NCBI GenBank assembly: GCA_958428235.1
Contig: CAUAFG010000002.1
Coordinates: 124,001 to 188,000, forward strand
From: Faeciplasma sp900553675
GTDB lineage: Bacteria > Bacillota > Clostridia > Oscillospirales > Ruminococcaceae
DNA length: 64,000 bases
Direction of reading: 5' to 3'
In this document: in pieces, positions 1 through 9,069 of the stretch
Layout: each line of letters begins with the position of its first letter
Position numbering within the stretch: the stretch's first letter is position 1
Notes under the pieces: model-generated
Databases searched by the model: none
Told to the model about the DNA's origin: nothing
Seen by the model: only the letters and a program-made list of their open reading frames with translations
Translations under genes and position numbers: made by a program

Positions 1-239
1 TAGGTATTGCGGTTTTAAATAAGAACGAAGAAACAAGCAGGTCAGTTTTTGACGATATATATCACACCATAGCCTGCAAAGCAGCTATCAAAGCCCAAAG
101 TGACACCGATAAAATTGAACTGAAAAAGCTTTTAGATCTTGTTACAGAGGAAGACTTACGATACTGTCCGCACGGACGTCCTATACTCATAAAGCTCAGT
201 AAAAAGGAAATCGAAAGAATGTTCAAAAGGATCACATGA
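1..239 (+). CDS. mutL: DNA mismatch repair protein MutL, C-terminal fragment
   Basis: Open at the left edge, this frame encodes the last 78 or so residues of MutL, the mismatch-repair ATPase that links MutS recognition to strand incision. The visible part is the end of the C-terminal dimerisation/endonuclease domain: a conserved helix containing ACKAAI, then CPHGRP, the cysteine/histidine metal-binding motif kept in endonuclease-proficient MutL homologues of bacteria that lack MutH. The stop codon overlaps the miaA start as ATGA, so the two genes are translationally coupled. MutL followed by MiaA is a common order in Firmicutes. Only the tail is present, so the ATPase domain cannot be judged. 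Confidence 0.93.
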   Translation, partial: GIAVLNKNEETSRSVFDDIYHTIACKAAIKAQSDTDKIELKKLLDLVTEEDLRYCPHGRPILIKLSKKEIERMFKRIT

Positions 240-1195
240 TGAAAAAGATTCCTTTGATAGTTGTGTGCGGACCGACAGCTTCCGGTAAAACATCGTTGGC
301 TGTTGAGATTGCAAAGCTATATAACTGCGAGGTTGTTTCAGCAGATTCAATGCAGATATATAAGCATATGCAGATAGCAACGGCAAAGCCGACCACCGAA
401 GAAATGCAGGGCATACCTCACCATCTTATAGACTTTATAGAGCCGGAAGAGCGTTTTTCTGTTGCAGATTACGTTAAGCTTGCCAAGGAGCGGATAGCTG
501 ATATATATTCCCGTGGAAAGCTTCCGCTTTTGTGCGGCGGAACAGGGCTTTATATATCATCACTGATAGATAACGTTGCTTTTGATGATACCTGTTCTTC
601 GACCGAGCTGAGAAATGAGCTGTCATCAATCGCGCGCGAAAAGGGCGGGAAGTATCTTTTAGATATTCTTAAACAGTTCGATCCCGAATCCGCTCAAAGA
701 CTTCATCCGAACAATATTACCAGAATAATCCGCGCTATCGAGGTTTACAAAATATCCGGAATAACTATGACTCAGGCGATAAAAAACAGCCGCAGAGACA
801 GTATATATGAGCTTTGCATGATAGGAATGAGCTATTCCGACAGGGACAAGCTTTATCAAAGAATAAACATGCGTGTTGATATGATGGTTAAGAACAGTCT
901 TATCGACGAAGCACGTGAGGTTCTTCAAAACTCCGGCTTGGGAACCTCTTTTCAGGCAATAGGATATAAAGAGCTCAAGCCCTATTTCAATGGTGAAAAA
1001 ACTGTGCAGGAATGCATAGAAAAGCTGAAGCTTGAAACAAGGCATTATGCAAAGCGCCAGCTTACATGGTTCAGGCGGGATGATAGAATCAACTGGATTT
1101 ATCCCGATAAGCTCCCCAAAGGCAGCACGGTGCTGAGCGAGGCTGAAAAAATAATTGAAGCCTCCAACATTATAGACGCTCGGCACAGAGTTTGA
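236..1195 (+). CDS. miaA: tRNA dimethylallyltransferase MiaA
   Basis: MiaA transfers a dimethylallyl group from DMAPP to N6 of A37 in tRNAs that read codons starting with U. The 319-residue product has the family length. It carries the P-loop GPTASGKT near residue 12, the SADSMQIYK motif near residue 38 that holds the catalytic Asp, and CGGTGLY near residue 99, followed by the helical insertion domain and a C-terminal AKRQLTWFRRD motif that contacts the tRNA. Two ATG codons stand in tandem at the start; the first overlaps the mutL stop. The dimethylallyl donor comes from the isoprenoid pathway, whose Dxs is also encoded in this window. Confidence 0.97.
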   Translation: MMKKIPLIVVCGPTASGKTSLAVEIAKLYNCEVVSADSMQIYKHMQIATAKPTTEEMQGIPHHLIDFIEPEERFSVADYVKLAKERIADIYSRGKLPLLCGGTGLYISSLIDNVAFDDTCSSTELRNELSSIAREKGGKYLLDILKQFDPESAQRLHPNNITRIIRAIEVYKISGITMTQAIKNSRRDSIYELCMIGMSYSDRDKLYQRINMRVDMMVKNSLIDEAREVLQNSGLGTSFQAIGYKELKPYFNGEKTVQECIEKLKLETRHYAKRQLTWFRRDDRINWIYPDKLPKGSTVLSEAEKIIEASNIIDARHRV

Positions 1196-1254
1196 CAGTT
1201 TTTGCACCTATTCAGTATAATAATCATGTTATCTTAAAGAAAGGACTATATGCC

Positions 1255-2529
1255 ATGAAGCTTAGAATGCTCAGGGATTGGCTGATTTACCTACTTATCT
1301 TCGCCTGCTTTATGGCGATAATAGTTTCACAGATATATCTGTCTATGTCTAAGGAAAGCACCACCGAGGACGCCGTTATGTTTACAACAAGGCACAGCCT
1401 GAATTTTACTGGCGTTATAGTCAGAAACGAAAAGCTTGTCCGCTCTCAGAATATGCAGGACGGCGTTCTGAATTACTGCGTTTCCGACGGTGCAAGGCTC
1501 TCAAAAAGATCTCAGATAGCAAGAATCTACACCTCCTACGACCAGATATATTATCGCTACCGCATAGAACGGCTCGACGATATGATTGAGGTGCTGGAAA
1601 AGGCACATGATAAGGGAACAACCGAATATGCACAGCCCGAATTTATATCCTCACAGATAACCGAGGAATACAAGGCAATACTTTCAGATGTTGCACAGGG
1701 AAGCCTTTCGCAGATGTATAATGACAAGCTGGACATGCTTAAGCTGATGTGCATATACAATGTTGCTTCAAACGCAGAAAGCGATTACAGCAGTAAAATA
1801 ACAGCTCTTAAAGAGGAAAGAAGCAGATATGAGGATGGTCTTTCAAATCCTCTTTCAGTTGTGAGCGCGACTGAATCGGGGTATTTTACCTCTGTTGTAG
1901 ACGGATATGAGTCCAAGCTTAGCATAGACAGCATCGGCGATATGACAGTCGATAGCATAAACGAAATACTTGCTTCTCCTAAAAGCATGGAATCAATCAC
2001 TCCTGATGTGATAGGAAAGGTATTCAGCGACTATACGTGGAAGCTCGTTGGCGTTATCAACACGCCTGACAGATATTTTGTAAATCAGAGCTTTGACGTT
2101 ATATTCTCGTCGATCAACAGGTCGTATGAATGCTATGTTGAAAGCATAACCCTTACAGGCAATGGCAACGAGGCAATCATAGTTTTAAGCTGCGACGAAA
2201 TGGACGCTCAGATAGCAGCATCCAGAGTGCTGGACGCTGAAATTTTATTCGGCGAACACACCGGCATAAAAACTCCAAGAAAAGCAATAAGGTTTAAAGA
2301 CAATGAAAAGGGAGTTTATGTTCTCGAAGGCGAAAAGATGATATTCAAAAAGCTTGACGTTATATACGAAGGCGATGATTATGTCCTTTCAGGGTACTCA
2401 ACCGATAAGGAATACTTAGAGCTTTACGACAGAGTTTTGCTTGATCCGGTGCCAACAGCCCTGCCCGAAGAGGAAAATGAAGACAAAAATCCGCCTGACG
2501 ACGGTGAAAGCCCGCCTGAAGCGGCATAA
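1255..2529 (+). CDS. HlyD-like membrane protein upstream of sepF
   Basis: A 424-residue protein with a short basic N-terminus, one membrane segment at about residues 9-28 and a large extracytoplasmic part. Just after the membrane segment, a stretch around GVIVRNE resembles the split lipoyl/barrel-sandwich half of HlyD-family adaptor proteins. A helical region (about residues 100-190) and later beta-rich segments follow. The C-terminus is acidic and proline-rich. I start it at the ATG with AGAAAGGAC upstream; the frame is open 21 codons further up. Proteins of this type commonly sit just before sepF in Clostridia. No export ATPase or outer-membrane partner is nearby, so an envelope or division-linked role is more likely than efflux. 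The exact function is unknown. Confidence 0.72.
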   Translation: MKLRMLRDWLIYLLIFACFMAIIVSQIYLSMSKESTTEDAVMFTTRHSLNFTGVIVRNEKLVRSQNMQDGVLNYCVSDGARLSKRSQIARIYTSYDQIYYRYRIERLDDMIEVLEKAHDKGTTEYAQPEFISSQITEEYKAILSDVAQGSLSQMYNDKLDMLKLMCIYNVASNAESDYSSKITALKEERSRYEDGLSNPLSVVSATESGYFTSVVDGYESKLSIDSIGDMTVDSINEILASPKSMESITPDVIGKVFSDYTWKLVGVINTPDRYFVNQSFDVIFSSINRSYECYVESITLTGNGNEAIIVLSCDEMDAQIAASRVLDAEILFGEHTGIKTPRKAIRFKDNEKGVYVLEGEKMIFKKLDVIYEGDDYVLSGYSTDKEYLELYDRVLLDPVPTALPEEENEDKNPPDDGESPPEAA

Positions 2530-2565
2530 AATACAAGTTTTAATCGAGTTTTTTTCCTCTACATC

Positions 2566-2594
2566 TTGACAACGACGGTGAAATATAAGATAAT
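2566..2594 (+). promoter_or_regulatory. Sigma-A-type promoter for sepF-ylmH-divIVA
   Basis: TTGACA (2566-2571) and GATAAT (2589-2594) are separated by exactly 17 bases, inside the 127-base gap between the HlyD-like gene and sepF. The -35 is a perfect consensus and the -10 has five of six matches. The expected start is near 2601, giving a leader of about 55 bases. Confidence 0.8.
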
Positions 2595-2656
2595 ATAGTA
2601 GTATGGATATGCATTGAGTTAGAATCTAATTATATATTTTGTACGGAGGGTTAATT

Positions 2657-3076
2657 ATGAGCTTTATTGATTCCATTAAGAACTTTTTAGTTTCTGAAGA
2701 AGAGGATGATAATTATCAGCCTTTGGTAGACGATCAGGTTGAAACCGTTGATGTTGCCGAAGAAAGAAGAAACCGCGAGGTTAAATTCAATACAACGGCA
2801 ACCGTTCAGATCGTCCTTTCAAGACCTACCGATTTTTCTGAGGTAAAGGCAATAGGCGACGATCTTAATCATCAGAAAACCGTTCTTTTAAATCTCGAGC
2901 TTGTCAAGGCTGAGGACGCTAAGAGAATCATGGACTTCCTTTCAGGCGTTGCGTATGCAAATGGTGCGGCTATTAAAATGACTGCGCAGAAGACATTTGT
3001 TATCATGCCTAAAAACGTTGGTTTCAGCGGCGTTGACCTTATGAGCGAGCTTGAAGCCGGTGGCTATAGCTTTTGA
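2657..3076 (+). CDS. sepF: Cell division protein SepF
   Basis: SepF is a cytoplasmic protein that polymerises into rings and ties FtsZ filaments to the membrane and to late division proteins. The 139-residue product has the expected arrangement: an N-terminal amphipathic membrane-targeting helix (MSFIDSIKNFL), an acidic linker, and a C-terminal alpha/beta SepF (DUF552) domain from about residue 45 with the hydrophobic run KTVLLNLE. The start is set by GGAGG ten bases upstream of the ATG rather than by the longer open frame. It is the first gene after a strong promoter, and its stop overlaps the start of ylmH. Confidence 0.96.
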   Translation: MSFIDSIKNFLVSEEEDDNYQPLVDDQVETVDVAEERRNREVKFNTTATVQIVLSRPTDFSEVKAIGDDLNHQKTVLLNLELVKAEDAKRIMDFLSGVAYANGAAIKMTAQKTFVIMPKNVGFSGVDLMSELEAGGYSF

Positions 3077-3834
3077 TGAATAGTGCAAAAATTCTCTCTT
3101 CGATCACCGACGAGGAGAGAGTTTTAACACGCCACTTAGTTGATTTGGCTAAACAAGCCGAGACTTCGGGGCGTGCAAGGTTTTCCTGTTTTTTGGATGA
3201 GCGTCAGCAGATTCTGTGCGGTGCTCAGCTTTCAAAAGAAGGCTATGAGAATTATGATTTCGTCGGCGGATACGAAGGCGCTGTCCGCAGAGCGGCTGTG
3301 TTCCACGGCTTCGGCGAAGAGGCTCCGTTTACGCCTGTTGTATTCAACTACCGCGAGGCGGACAAGCCCACTCACCGCGATTTTCTCGGTTCACTGATGG
3401 CTTTGGACATCAAGCGTGAGATGGTGGGGGACATACTTGTTTCCAACGGTAGATGTGTTGTGTTTGTCATGAACAGCGTTCTGGGCGTTGTTTCGGATAT
3501 CTCTAAAATAGGAAAATTCGGCGTTAAGATAACATATGATTTTTCCGAGAAAGATATTCCGCAGCAGGAATTTGAAAAAATAACGGCGACGGTTCAGTCG
3601 TTAAGACTTGATTCCGTTCTTTCAAATGCAATAAAAACCTCACGCGAGAAGACACAGGAGCTTATCAGAGCTAAGGGCGTGGTCTTGAATCACGTTGAGG
3701 TTTTTGACCCAAGCCTGAAAATAGAGGAAGGCGATGTTTTCTCGGTTAAGGGCTTTGGAAAATTTGTCCTCAGAGAAATAGGCGGATTTTCAAAAAAAGA
3801 CAGAACTTTTATTACAATAGAGAAGTTTAAATAG
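3076..3834 (+). CDS. ylmH: S4-domain RNA-binding protein YlmH
   Basis: A 252-residue YlmH-type protein. The C-terminal part (about 180-250) is an S4 RNA-binding domain beginning LRLDSVLS and containing the basic turn EKTQELIRAKGVVLN. The N-terminal two thirds is the conserved YlmH alpha/beta region. In Bacillus, YlmH belongs to the RqcP-like group that acts with RqcH on stalled large ribosomal subunits. Its place between sepF and divIVA is typical. The start ATG overlaps the sepF stop (TGATG). ylmG, usually found between sepF and ylmH, is absent here. Confidence 0.93.
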   Translation: MNSAKILSSITDEERVLTRHLVDLAKQAETSGRARFSCFLDERQQILCGAQLSKEGYENYDFVGGYEGAVRRAAVFHGFGEEAPFTPVVFNYREADKPTHRDFLGSLMALDIKREMVGDILVSNGRCVVFVMNSVLGVVSDISKIGKFGVKITYDFSEKDIPQQEFEKITATVQSLRLDSVLSNAIKTSREKTQELIRAKGVVLNHVEVFDPSLKIEEGDVFSVKGFGKFVLREIGGFSKKDRTFITIEKFK

Positions 3835-3884
3835 CATATTACTTGCTTGTTTTATATATTCAGGATAGATTAAGGAGGATGAGC

Positions 3885-4709
3885 ATGAACCCTAAGGATG
3901 TTGCTTCAAAAAAATTTGAAAAGGGCTTCGGCTATAAGCAGGAAGAGGTAGACGCATACCTCAAGGAAGTTGCCGTAGCGCTGGCAACCGCTATGAAGGA
4001 AAAGGAAGAAAGCGAAGCTAAGATAGTCAAGCTCGTTGAAAAGATAAATGAATACCGCAGCGATGAAGACGCAATAAGAGACGTTTTGCTGGTAGCTCAG
4101 AAGCAGGGCAAGCGAATTATCTCAGACGCTAAGGATGAGGCGGCAAAGATAGTTGCCGACGCTCAGGCAAAGCGCGATTCATTACTCGCGGAGATATCCA
4201 ACGACTGCGAAGCTTTGAAGCGTTCACAGATTGAAAAGATAGCGGTGGCGATAAAAGAGGAAAACGAAAAGTATAACGCTGTTGTTGCAGCTTCCAAAAC
4301 TCAGACCGAGCTTCAGACAGACAAGCTCAATAAGCTTAAGCTTGAAGTCAATGATTTCAAGAAAAAGCTTCTTGTTATTCTCGAAGAACAGGTTAAAATC
4401 GCCGCTTCTTTGCCGGAGCTGACGGATGATGAGATTCAGAAGATAATCAGCGGTCAGATTAAGCCTGCCGCTCCTGCGCCGGTTCAGGCAAATACAGCTC
4501 AGCCATCCGCTTCGTCTCAGGAGGCTTCAAGACCTTCTGAAGCTGCAAAGCCCGCAGTTTCTTCAACGCCCGAAGCTCCGAAAAAGCCCGTCAACGACAA
4601 AATGAGAAGCGTTCCGGCGTTCAGCTTTGGTGACGGTCACAGAAAGTCTGAGTTTTCATCCAGCGATTTAAAATTCGGTCAGAACCAAAATAATAACAAT
4701 AAGAAATAA
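3885..4709 (+). CDS. divIVA: Septum/pole-associated protein DivIVA
   Basis: A 274-residue DivIVA family protein, which binds negatively curved membrane at septa and poles and recruits division, cell-wall or sporulation factors. The N-terminal lipid-binding domain is clear: MNPKDVASKKFEKGFGYK followed by EEVDAYLKEV. A long charged coiled coil follows (about 30-180), then a proline/alanine/serine-rich linker (about 195-250) and a polar, asparagine-rich tail. AGGAGG stands six bases before the chosen ATG; another ATG two codons earlier abuts the same site and is less likely. ileS follows after 23 bases. Confidence 0.95.
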   Translation: MNPKDVASKKFEKGFGYKQEEVDAYLKEVAVALATAMKEKEESEAKIVKLVEKINEYRSDEDAIRDVLLVAQKQGKRIISDAKDEAAKIVADAQAKRDSLLAEISNDCEALKRSQIEKIAVAIKEENEKYNAVVAASKTQTELQTDKLNKLKLEVNDFKKKLLVILEEQVKIAASLPELTDDEIQKIISGQIKPAAPAPVQANTAQPSASSQEASRPSEAAKPAVSSTPEAPKKPVNDKMRSVPAFSFGDGHRKSEFSSSDLKFGQNQNNNNKK

Positions 4710-4732
4710 TCAGAATTAGAGGTAATAGCAAT

Positions 4733-7525
4733 ATGGACTACAACAAAACTCTGAATCTTCCCGAAACAGAGTACCCAATGAGAGGAAATCTTCCGGCAAA
4801 GGAACCGGTAATGCTCGAAAATTGGGACAACGAGGAGCTTTATAAAAAGATACTTGAAAAGAATGAAGGCAAGCCTTCATACGTTCTGCATGACGGTCCT
4901 CCGTATGCAAACGGCGATATCCACCTCGGAACTGCACTCAATAAGGTTTTAAAGGATATTATCGTTAAGCAGAAGAATATGTCGGGCTATAAAGCAAACT
5001 ATGTTCCTGGTTGGGATACCCACGGTTTGCCTATCGAGCTTAAAGCTATGAAGTCCATCGGTGTTGAGGATGGCGCAATCCCTCCGTTAGAGCTTAGAAA
5101 GCATTGCCGCGAATTTGCTCTTTCATTTGTTGAAAGCCAGAAGCAGCAGTTTAAGAGACTTGGAGTTTTAGGTGATTTTGATAATCCGTATCTCACTCTT
5201 AAGCCCGAATTTGAGGCAAGACAGGTAAAAGTATTCGGCGAGATGATAAAGCGCGGATACATCTACAAGGGTTTAAAGCCTGTTTACTGGTGTCCCGAGT
5301 GCCAGACAGCACTTGCCGAAGCCGAAATCGAGTATCAAGACGATCCCTGCTATTCCATTTACGTCAAGTTCAATGTCGTTGAGGATAAGGGACTGTTTAC
5401 GGCTCTTGGTCTTGATCTTAAGAATACCTATTTTGTAATATGGACCACCACCACATGGACATTGCCGGGTAACCTTGCTATTTGCTTGGGTCCCGATTAT
5501 GAGTACACAGTAGTTAAAGCCAACGGCGAAAACTATATAATGGCAAGAGAGCTTATTGAGCCTACCCTCAAAGCCGCCGGAATAGAGGAGTATGAAACAG
5601 TCGGCTCGTTCACCGGTAAGGAGCTTGAATACTGCAAGGCTCAGCATCCGTTTATGCCAAGGACATCTCTTGTAATCGTCGGCGACCATGTAACGCTCGA
5701 AAGCGGTACAGGCTGCGTTCATACCGCTCCCGGCTACGGCGTTGACGACTTTGAGGTCTGCAAGAAATATCCCGAGCTTGGAATAGTCGTCGGCGTTGAC
5801 GGTCATGGCGTTCTCACCGAGCAGTCCGGAATGTTTGCCGGTCTTAAAACTGACGAAGCCAACAAGGTAATAGGCAAGCATCTTGTTGAAACAAACAATA
5901 TGTTTGCAACCGAAAAGATTCTTCACCAGTACCCTCACTGCTGGAGATGCAAGTCGCCCATACTTTTCAGAGCAACCGAGCAGTGGTTCTGCTCAGTTAA
6001 GGACTTCCGCGATGAAACCGTTAAGGCAATCGAGGATGTTGAGTGGATTCCTGCGTGGGGCGAGGACAGAATAAAGGGCATGGTGCTCGACCGTTCCGAC
6101 TGGTGCATTTCCCGCCAGAAGACATGGGGTGTTCCCATCCCGATAGTTTACTGCAAAGACTGCCACAAGCCCATTGTAAATGACGATACAATCAATGCTA
6201 TATCCGATTTGTTCAGGCGCGAAGGCTCTGACGCTTGGTGGAAGTATGACGCTAAGGATATCATTCCGGCAGGCGTAAAGTGCGAATGCGGCTGCACCGA
6301 ATTTGAAAAAGAAACCGACATCATGGACGTTTGGTTCGACTCCGGCGTTACCCATACCGCAGTACTTGATCAGAGAGAGGGTCTTTCTTCACCGGCTGAT
6401 TTGTATCTCGAAGGCGCAGACCAGTACAGAGGATGGTTCCAGTCATCACTGCTGACATCAGTTGTAATCAACGGCAGAGCGCCTTATAAGACTGTCTGCA
6501 CTCATGGCTGGGTAGTTGACGGCGAAGGCAAAACCATGCACAAGTCGCTGGGCAACGGAATCGAGCCCAAGGAAATCTACGACAAGAACGGTGCCGACAT
6601 TTTAAGGCTTTGGGTAGCTTCAAGCGATTACCATTCTGATATAAGAATATCCAAGCCTATTTTGGCTCAGCTTTCCGAAGCATATAAAAAGATAAGAAAC
6701 ACTGCAAGATATATCTTGGGCAACCTTTCAAATCAGGGCGGATTCGATCTGGATAAGGACGGCGTTGCCTATGAAAGCATGGAAGAGCTTGATAAGTGGG
6801 CAATAATGCGCCTTGACAACCTTATCGACAAGGTAAATGAGGCTTATAACGCCTTTGATTTCCACATTGTTTTCCACGCTATTCACAACTTCTGTGTTGT
6901 TGATATGTCCAACTTCTATCTTGATATCATTAAGGACAGACTTTACTGCGAAAAGCCGGACAGCGCTATAAGAAGAAGCACACAGACTGCTATGTACAGA
7001 ATCCTTTCTGCGATATCACGTCTTGTAGCACCGATACTTTCCTTCACTGCCGACGAGATATGGTCTTATATGAATCACTGCGCAAGTGAAAATCCCGAAA
7101 GCGTATTCTTAAATGATATGCCCACAAAGTCCGGAATGACTTATACAGACGAGTTTATCGCCAAGTGGGATTATATCTACAATTTAAGAGTTGACGCTAA
7201 GAAGGCTTTGGAGCTTAAGCGTGCTGATAAGGTAATAGGTTCATCTCTGGAGGCTGACCTTGTTATTGCCGCCGGTGATGACTATGACAAGCTTGCAGAA
7301 ATCAAGGATATCCTTCCTGCGGTGTTCATAGTATCTAAAGTAGATATTGAAAACACTGCCGATGGCGAATACAAGGGCGAGACTACCGGTCTTGGCTTTA
7401 CCGTTAAGAAGGCTTCGGGCAAGAAGTGTGAGCGCTGCTGGATCTATTCCGATACAGTTGGCGAATGCGCTGAGCACCCCACACTCTGTGAACGCTGCGC
7501 TCATACCGTGGGCGAAGAGCACTGA
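4733..7525 (+). CDS. ileS: Isoleucyl-tRNA synthetase
   Basis: Charges tRNA-Ile with isoleucine. The 930-residue class Ia synthetase has the HIGH-type signature within PPYANGDIHLG (about residue 55), the CP1 editing domain with WTTTTWTLPGN and a GTGCVHTAPGYG segment, and a KMSKS-equivalent KTMHKSLGN near residue 600. The histidine variant is frequent in clostridial IleS. The C-terminus has a zinc-binding cluster CERCW...CERC, which marks the bacterial IleS1 type. There is no room for a T-box leader in the 23-base gap to divIVA, so it probably depends on the sepF promoter or read-through. Confidence 0.98.
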   Translation: MDYNKTLNLPETEYPMRGNLPAKEPVMLENWDNEELYKKILEKNEGKPSYVLHDGPPYANGDIHLGTALNKVLKDIIVKQKNMSGYKANYVPGWDTHGLPIELKAMKSIGVEDGAIPPLELRKHCREFALSFVESQKQQFKRLGVLGDFDNPYLTLKPEFEARQVKVFGEMIKRGYIYKGLKPVYWCPECQTALAEAEIEYQDDPCYSIYVKFNVVEDKGLFTALGLDLKNTYFVIWTTTTWTLPGNLAICLGPDYEYTVVKANGENYIMARELIEPTLKAAGIEEYETVGSFTGKELEYCKAQHPFMPRTSLVIVGDHVTLESGTGCVHTAPGYGVDDFEVCKKYPELGIVVGVDGHGVLTEQSGMFAGLKTDEANKVIGKHLVETNNMFATEKILHQYPHCWRCKSPILFRATEQWFCSVKDFRDETVKAIEDVEWIPAWGEDRIKGMVLDRSDWCISRQKTWGVPIPIVYCKDCHKPIVNDDTINAISDLFRREGSDAWWKYDAKDIIPAGVKCECGCTEFEKETDIMDVWFDSGVTHTAVLDQREGLSSPADLYLEGADQYRGWFQSSLLTSVVINGRAPYKTVCTHGWVVDGEGKTMHKSLGNGIEPKEIYDKNGADILRLWVASSDYHSDIRISKPILAQLSEAYKKIRNTARYILGNLSNQGGFDLDKDGVAYESMEELDKWAIMRLDNLIDKVNEAYNAFDFHIVFHAIHNFCVVDMSNFYLDIIKDRLYCEKPDSAIRRSTQTAMYRILSAISRLVAPILSFTADEIWSYMNHCASENPESVFLNDMPTKSGMTYTDEFIAKWDYIYNLRVDAKKALELKRADKVIGSSLEADLVIAAGDDYDKLAEIKDILPAVFIVSKVDIENTADGEYKGETTGLGFTVKKASGKKCERCWIYSDTVGECAEHPTLCERCAHTVGEEH

Positions 7526-7544
7526 TTTTATAACATATTTTGTT

Positions 7545-7572
7545 CGTCTGCCGCAGATTTTAGCGGCAGACG
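7545..7572 (+). other. Hairpin between ileS and lspA
   Basis: A perfect 10-base-pair stem (CGTCTGCCGC / GCGGCAGACG) with an eight-base AT-rich loop lies just after the ileS stop and about 15 bases before the lspA ribosome binding site. It lacks a clear T-run, so it could be a weak or leaky terminator, or an mRNA-processing or stability element between ileS and lspA. Confidence 0.55.
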
Positions 7573-7601
7573 GGCTTTGTTGCGTTAAAGGAGCGGTTTG
7601 A

Positions 7602-8162
7602 TTGCTGATTATTTCTTTGCTGATTGTTTTGGCTTTAACCGGCGCAGACCAGCTGATAAAGTATCTGATTGTTGCCAATTTTGATGAATGTGCCGGACAT
7701 CTCAAAAAATATTACACATTTTCCATAGGAGACTTTGATGTTTTCAGCATCACTCATATAAGAAACACCGGCGCAGGGTGGAGCATCCTTGAAGGACAGA
7801 CAGCTCTTTTGCTGGGCTTCACATCTGTTGTTATGGCAGCAATACTTGCTTATATGATTGTCAAACGCAAAACCATGCCGAAGCTTGAAACACTCAGCCT
7901 TGCATTCATTCTTGCCGGCGGCGTCGGCAACATGATTGACAGAATAAGGATGGTTATAGACCCAGATTTCGGCGGAGTTATAGATTACATCAATTTTGAG
8001 TTTATAAACTTTCCGGTGTTCAATTTTGCGGATATATGCGTTGTTATCGGCGGTATAGGATTCTGCATTTTGTGTGTCATTTCGGAGATAAAGGATTCAA
8101 AGAAGCGTAAGGCGGCAAAAGCTGAGGCAAAAAACGCTGCAAGCGGTGAAAATAATGCTTAA
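7602..8162 (+). CDS. lspA: Lipoprotein signal peptidase LspA
   Basis: LspA cleaves the signal peptide of prolipoproteins after lipidation; a lipoprotein substrate is encoded later in this window (the GHL10 protein). The 186-residue product has four hydrophobic segments and both catalytic-aspartate motifs, GNMIDR and FNFADI. The N-terminal GADQLIK motif is conserved. The start is a TTG with AAAGGAGCGG in front. A basic alanine/lysine-rich tail of about 20 residues makes it a little longer than usual. It overlaps the next gene by eight bases. Confidence 0.95.
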   Translation: MLIISLLIVLALTGADQLIKYLIVANFDECAGHLKKYYTFSIGDFDVFSITHIRNTGAGWSILEGQTALLLGFTSVVMAAILAYMIVKRKTMPKLETLSLAFILAGGVGNMIDRIRMVIDPDFGGVIDYINFEFINFPVFNFADICVVIGGIGFCILCVISEIKDSKKRKAAKAEAKNAASGENNA

Positions 8163-9069
8163 CTGCGCCTTAAACGTCGACAAGGAAGACGCCGGATTGC
8201 GAATCGACAAGTGGCTTTCCGAACAGACGGATATCGACCTTACGCGTTCCGCGATAGCCAAGCTTATCGAATCGGATAGAGTGTCGGTCAACGGAAAAGC
8301 CGTAAGCAAAAGTTATAAGATACAGGCTGATGATGTTGTTGATGTCGAGATTCCTGACCCGGTGGAGTCAAGCGTTCTGCCAGAGGATATTCCGCTTGAT
8401 ATTGTCTATGAGGACAGCTCACTTTTGGTTGTAAACAAACCGCAGGGGATGGTAGTACATCCTGCTGCCGGAAATTATACGGGAACGCTTGTAAACGCGC
8501 TTTTGTTCAGGTATAAAGATGAGCTTTCCGGGATAAACGGCGTTATCCGCCCGGGAATAGTTCACAGAATCGACAAGAACACCAGCGGACTGTTGATAGT
8601 TGCAAAAACCGACAAAGCGCATATAGGTCTTGCGGAACAGATAAAGGCACATAGCTTTACACGCGAATATGAAGCTATCTGCGTAGGAAGACTCAAGGCA
8701 AAAAGCGGCACTGTTGACGCTCCGATTGGAAGAGACAAGCGCGACCGCAAGAAAATGTGCGTAACGCAGTCAAATTCAAAGAACGCGGTTACTCACTACG
8801 AGGTTCTCGAAGAGTACTCAAACCATTCCTATGTGAGGTTCAGGCTTGAAACCGGACGCACCCATCAGATAAGGGTTCATTGTGCGTACATCGGTCACCC
8901 GATTCTGGGTGATGATGTTTACGGAAAACCGTATCAAGGTTGTAAAGGTCAGTGCCTTCACGCAAGAAAGATAGGGTTTGTACACCCAATGACAGGCGAA
9001 TATTTAGAATTTACGAGTGAGCCGCCGGAGTATTTTGCAAAACTTCTTGAAAAGCTGAGGAAAACATGA
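8155..9069 (+). CDS. rluD: RluA/RluD-family rRNA pseudouridine synthase
   Basis: A 304-residue pseudouridine synthase with an N-terminal S4 domain (about 10-70, LRIDKWLSEQ) and a RluA catalytic domain. The catalytic aspartate lies in the HRIDKNTSGL motif near residue 138; GRTHQIRVH and the C-terminal LHA motif are also present. The position after lspA matches ylyB of Bacillus, hence the provisional symbol. The exact rRNA target cannot be read from the sequence. A GTG three codons upstream is an alternative start. The stop overlaps the next gene as ATGA. Confidence 0.92.
   Translation: MLNCALNVDKEDAGLRIDKWLSEQTDIDLTRSAIAKLIESDRVSVNGKAVSKSYKIQADDVVDVEIPDPVESSVLPEDIPLDIVYEDSSLLVVNKPQGMVVHPAAGNYTGTLVNALLFRYKDELSGINGVIRPGIVHRIDKNTSGLLIVAKTDKAHIGLAEQIKAHSFTREYEAICVGRLKAKSGTVDAPIGRDKRDRKKMCVTQSNSKNAVTHYEVLEEYSNHSYVRFRLETGRTHQIRVHCAYIGHPILGDDVYGKPYQGCKGQCLHARKIGFVHPMTGEYLEFTSEPPEYFAKLLEKLRKT

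Noticed and set aside
4710..4732. T-box leader expected before ileS
   Set aside because: Only 23 bases separate divIVA and ileS, with no specifier stem or terminator; no T-box is possible here.
7545..7572. Strong terminator after ileS
   Set aside because: The perfect stem lacks a following T-run; lspA and later genes have no evident promoter of their own, so read-through is assumed.
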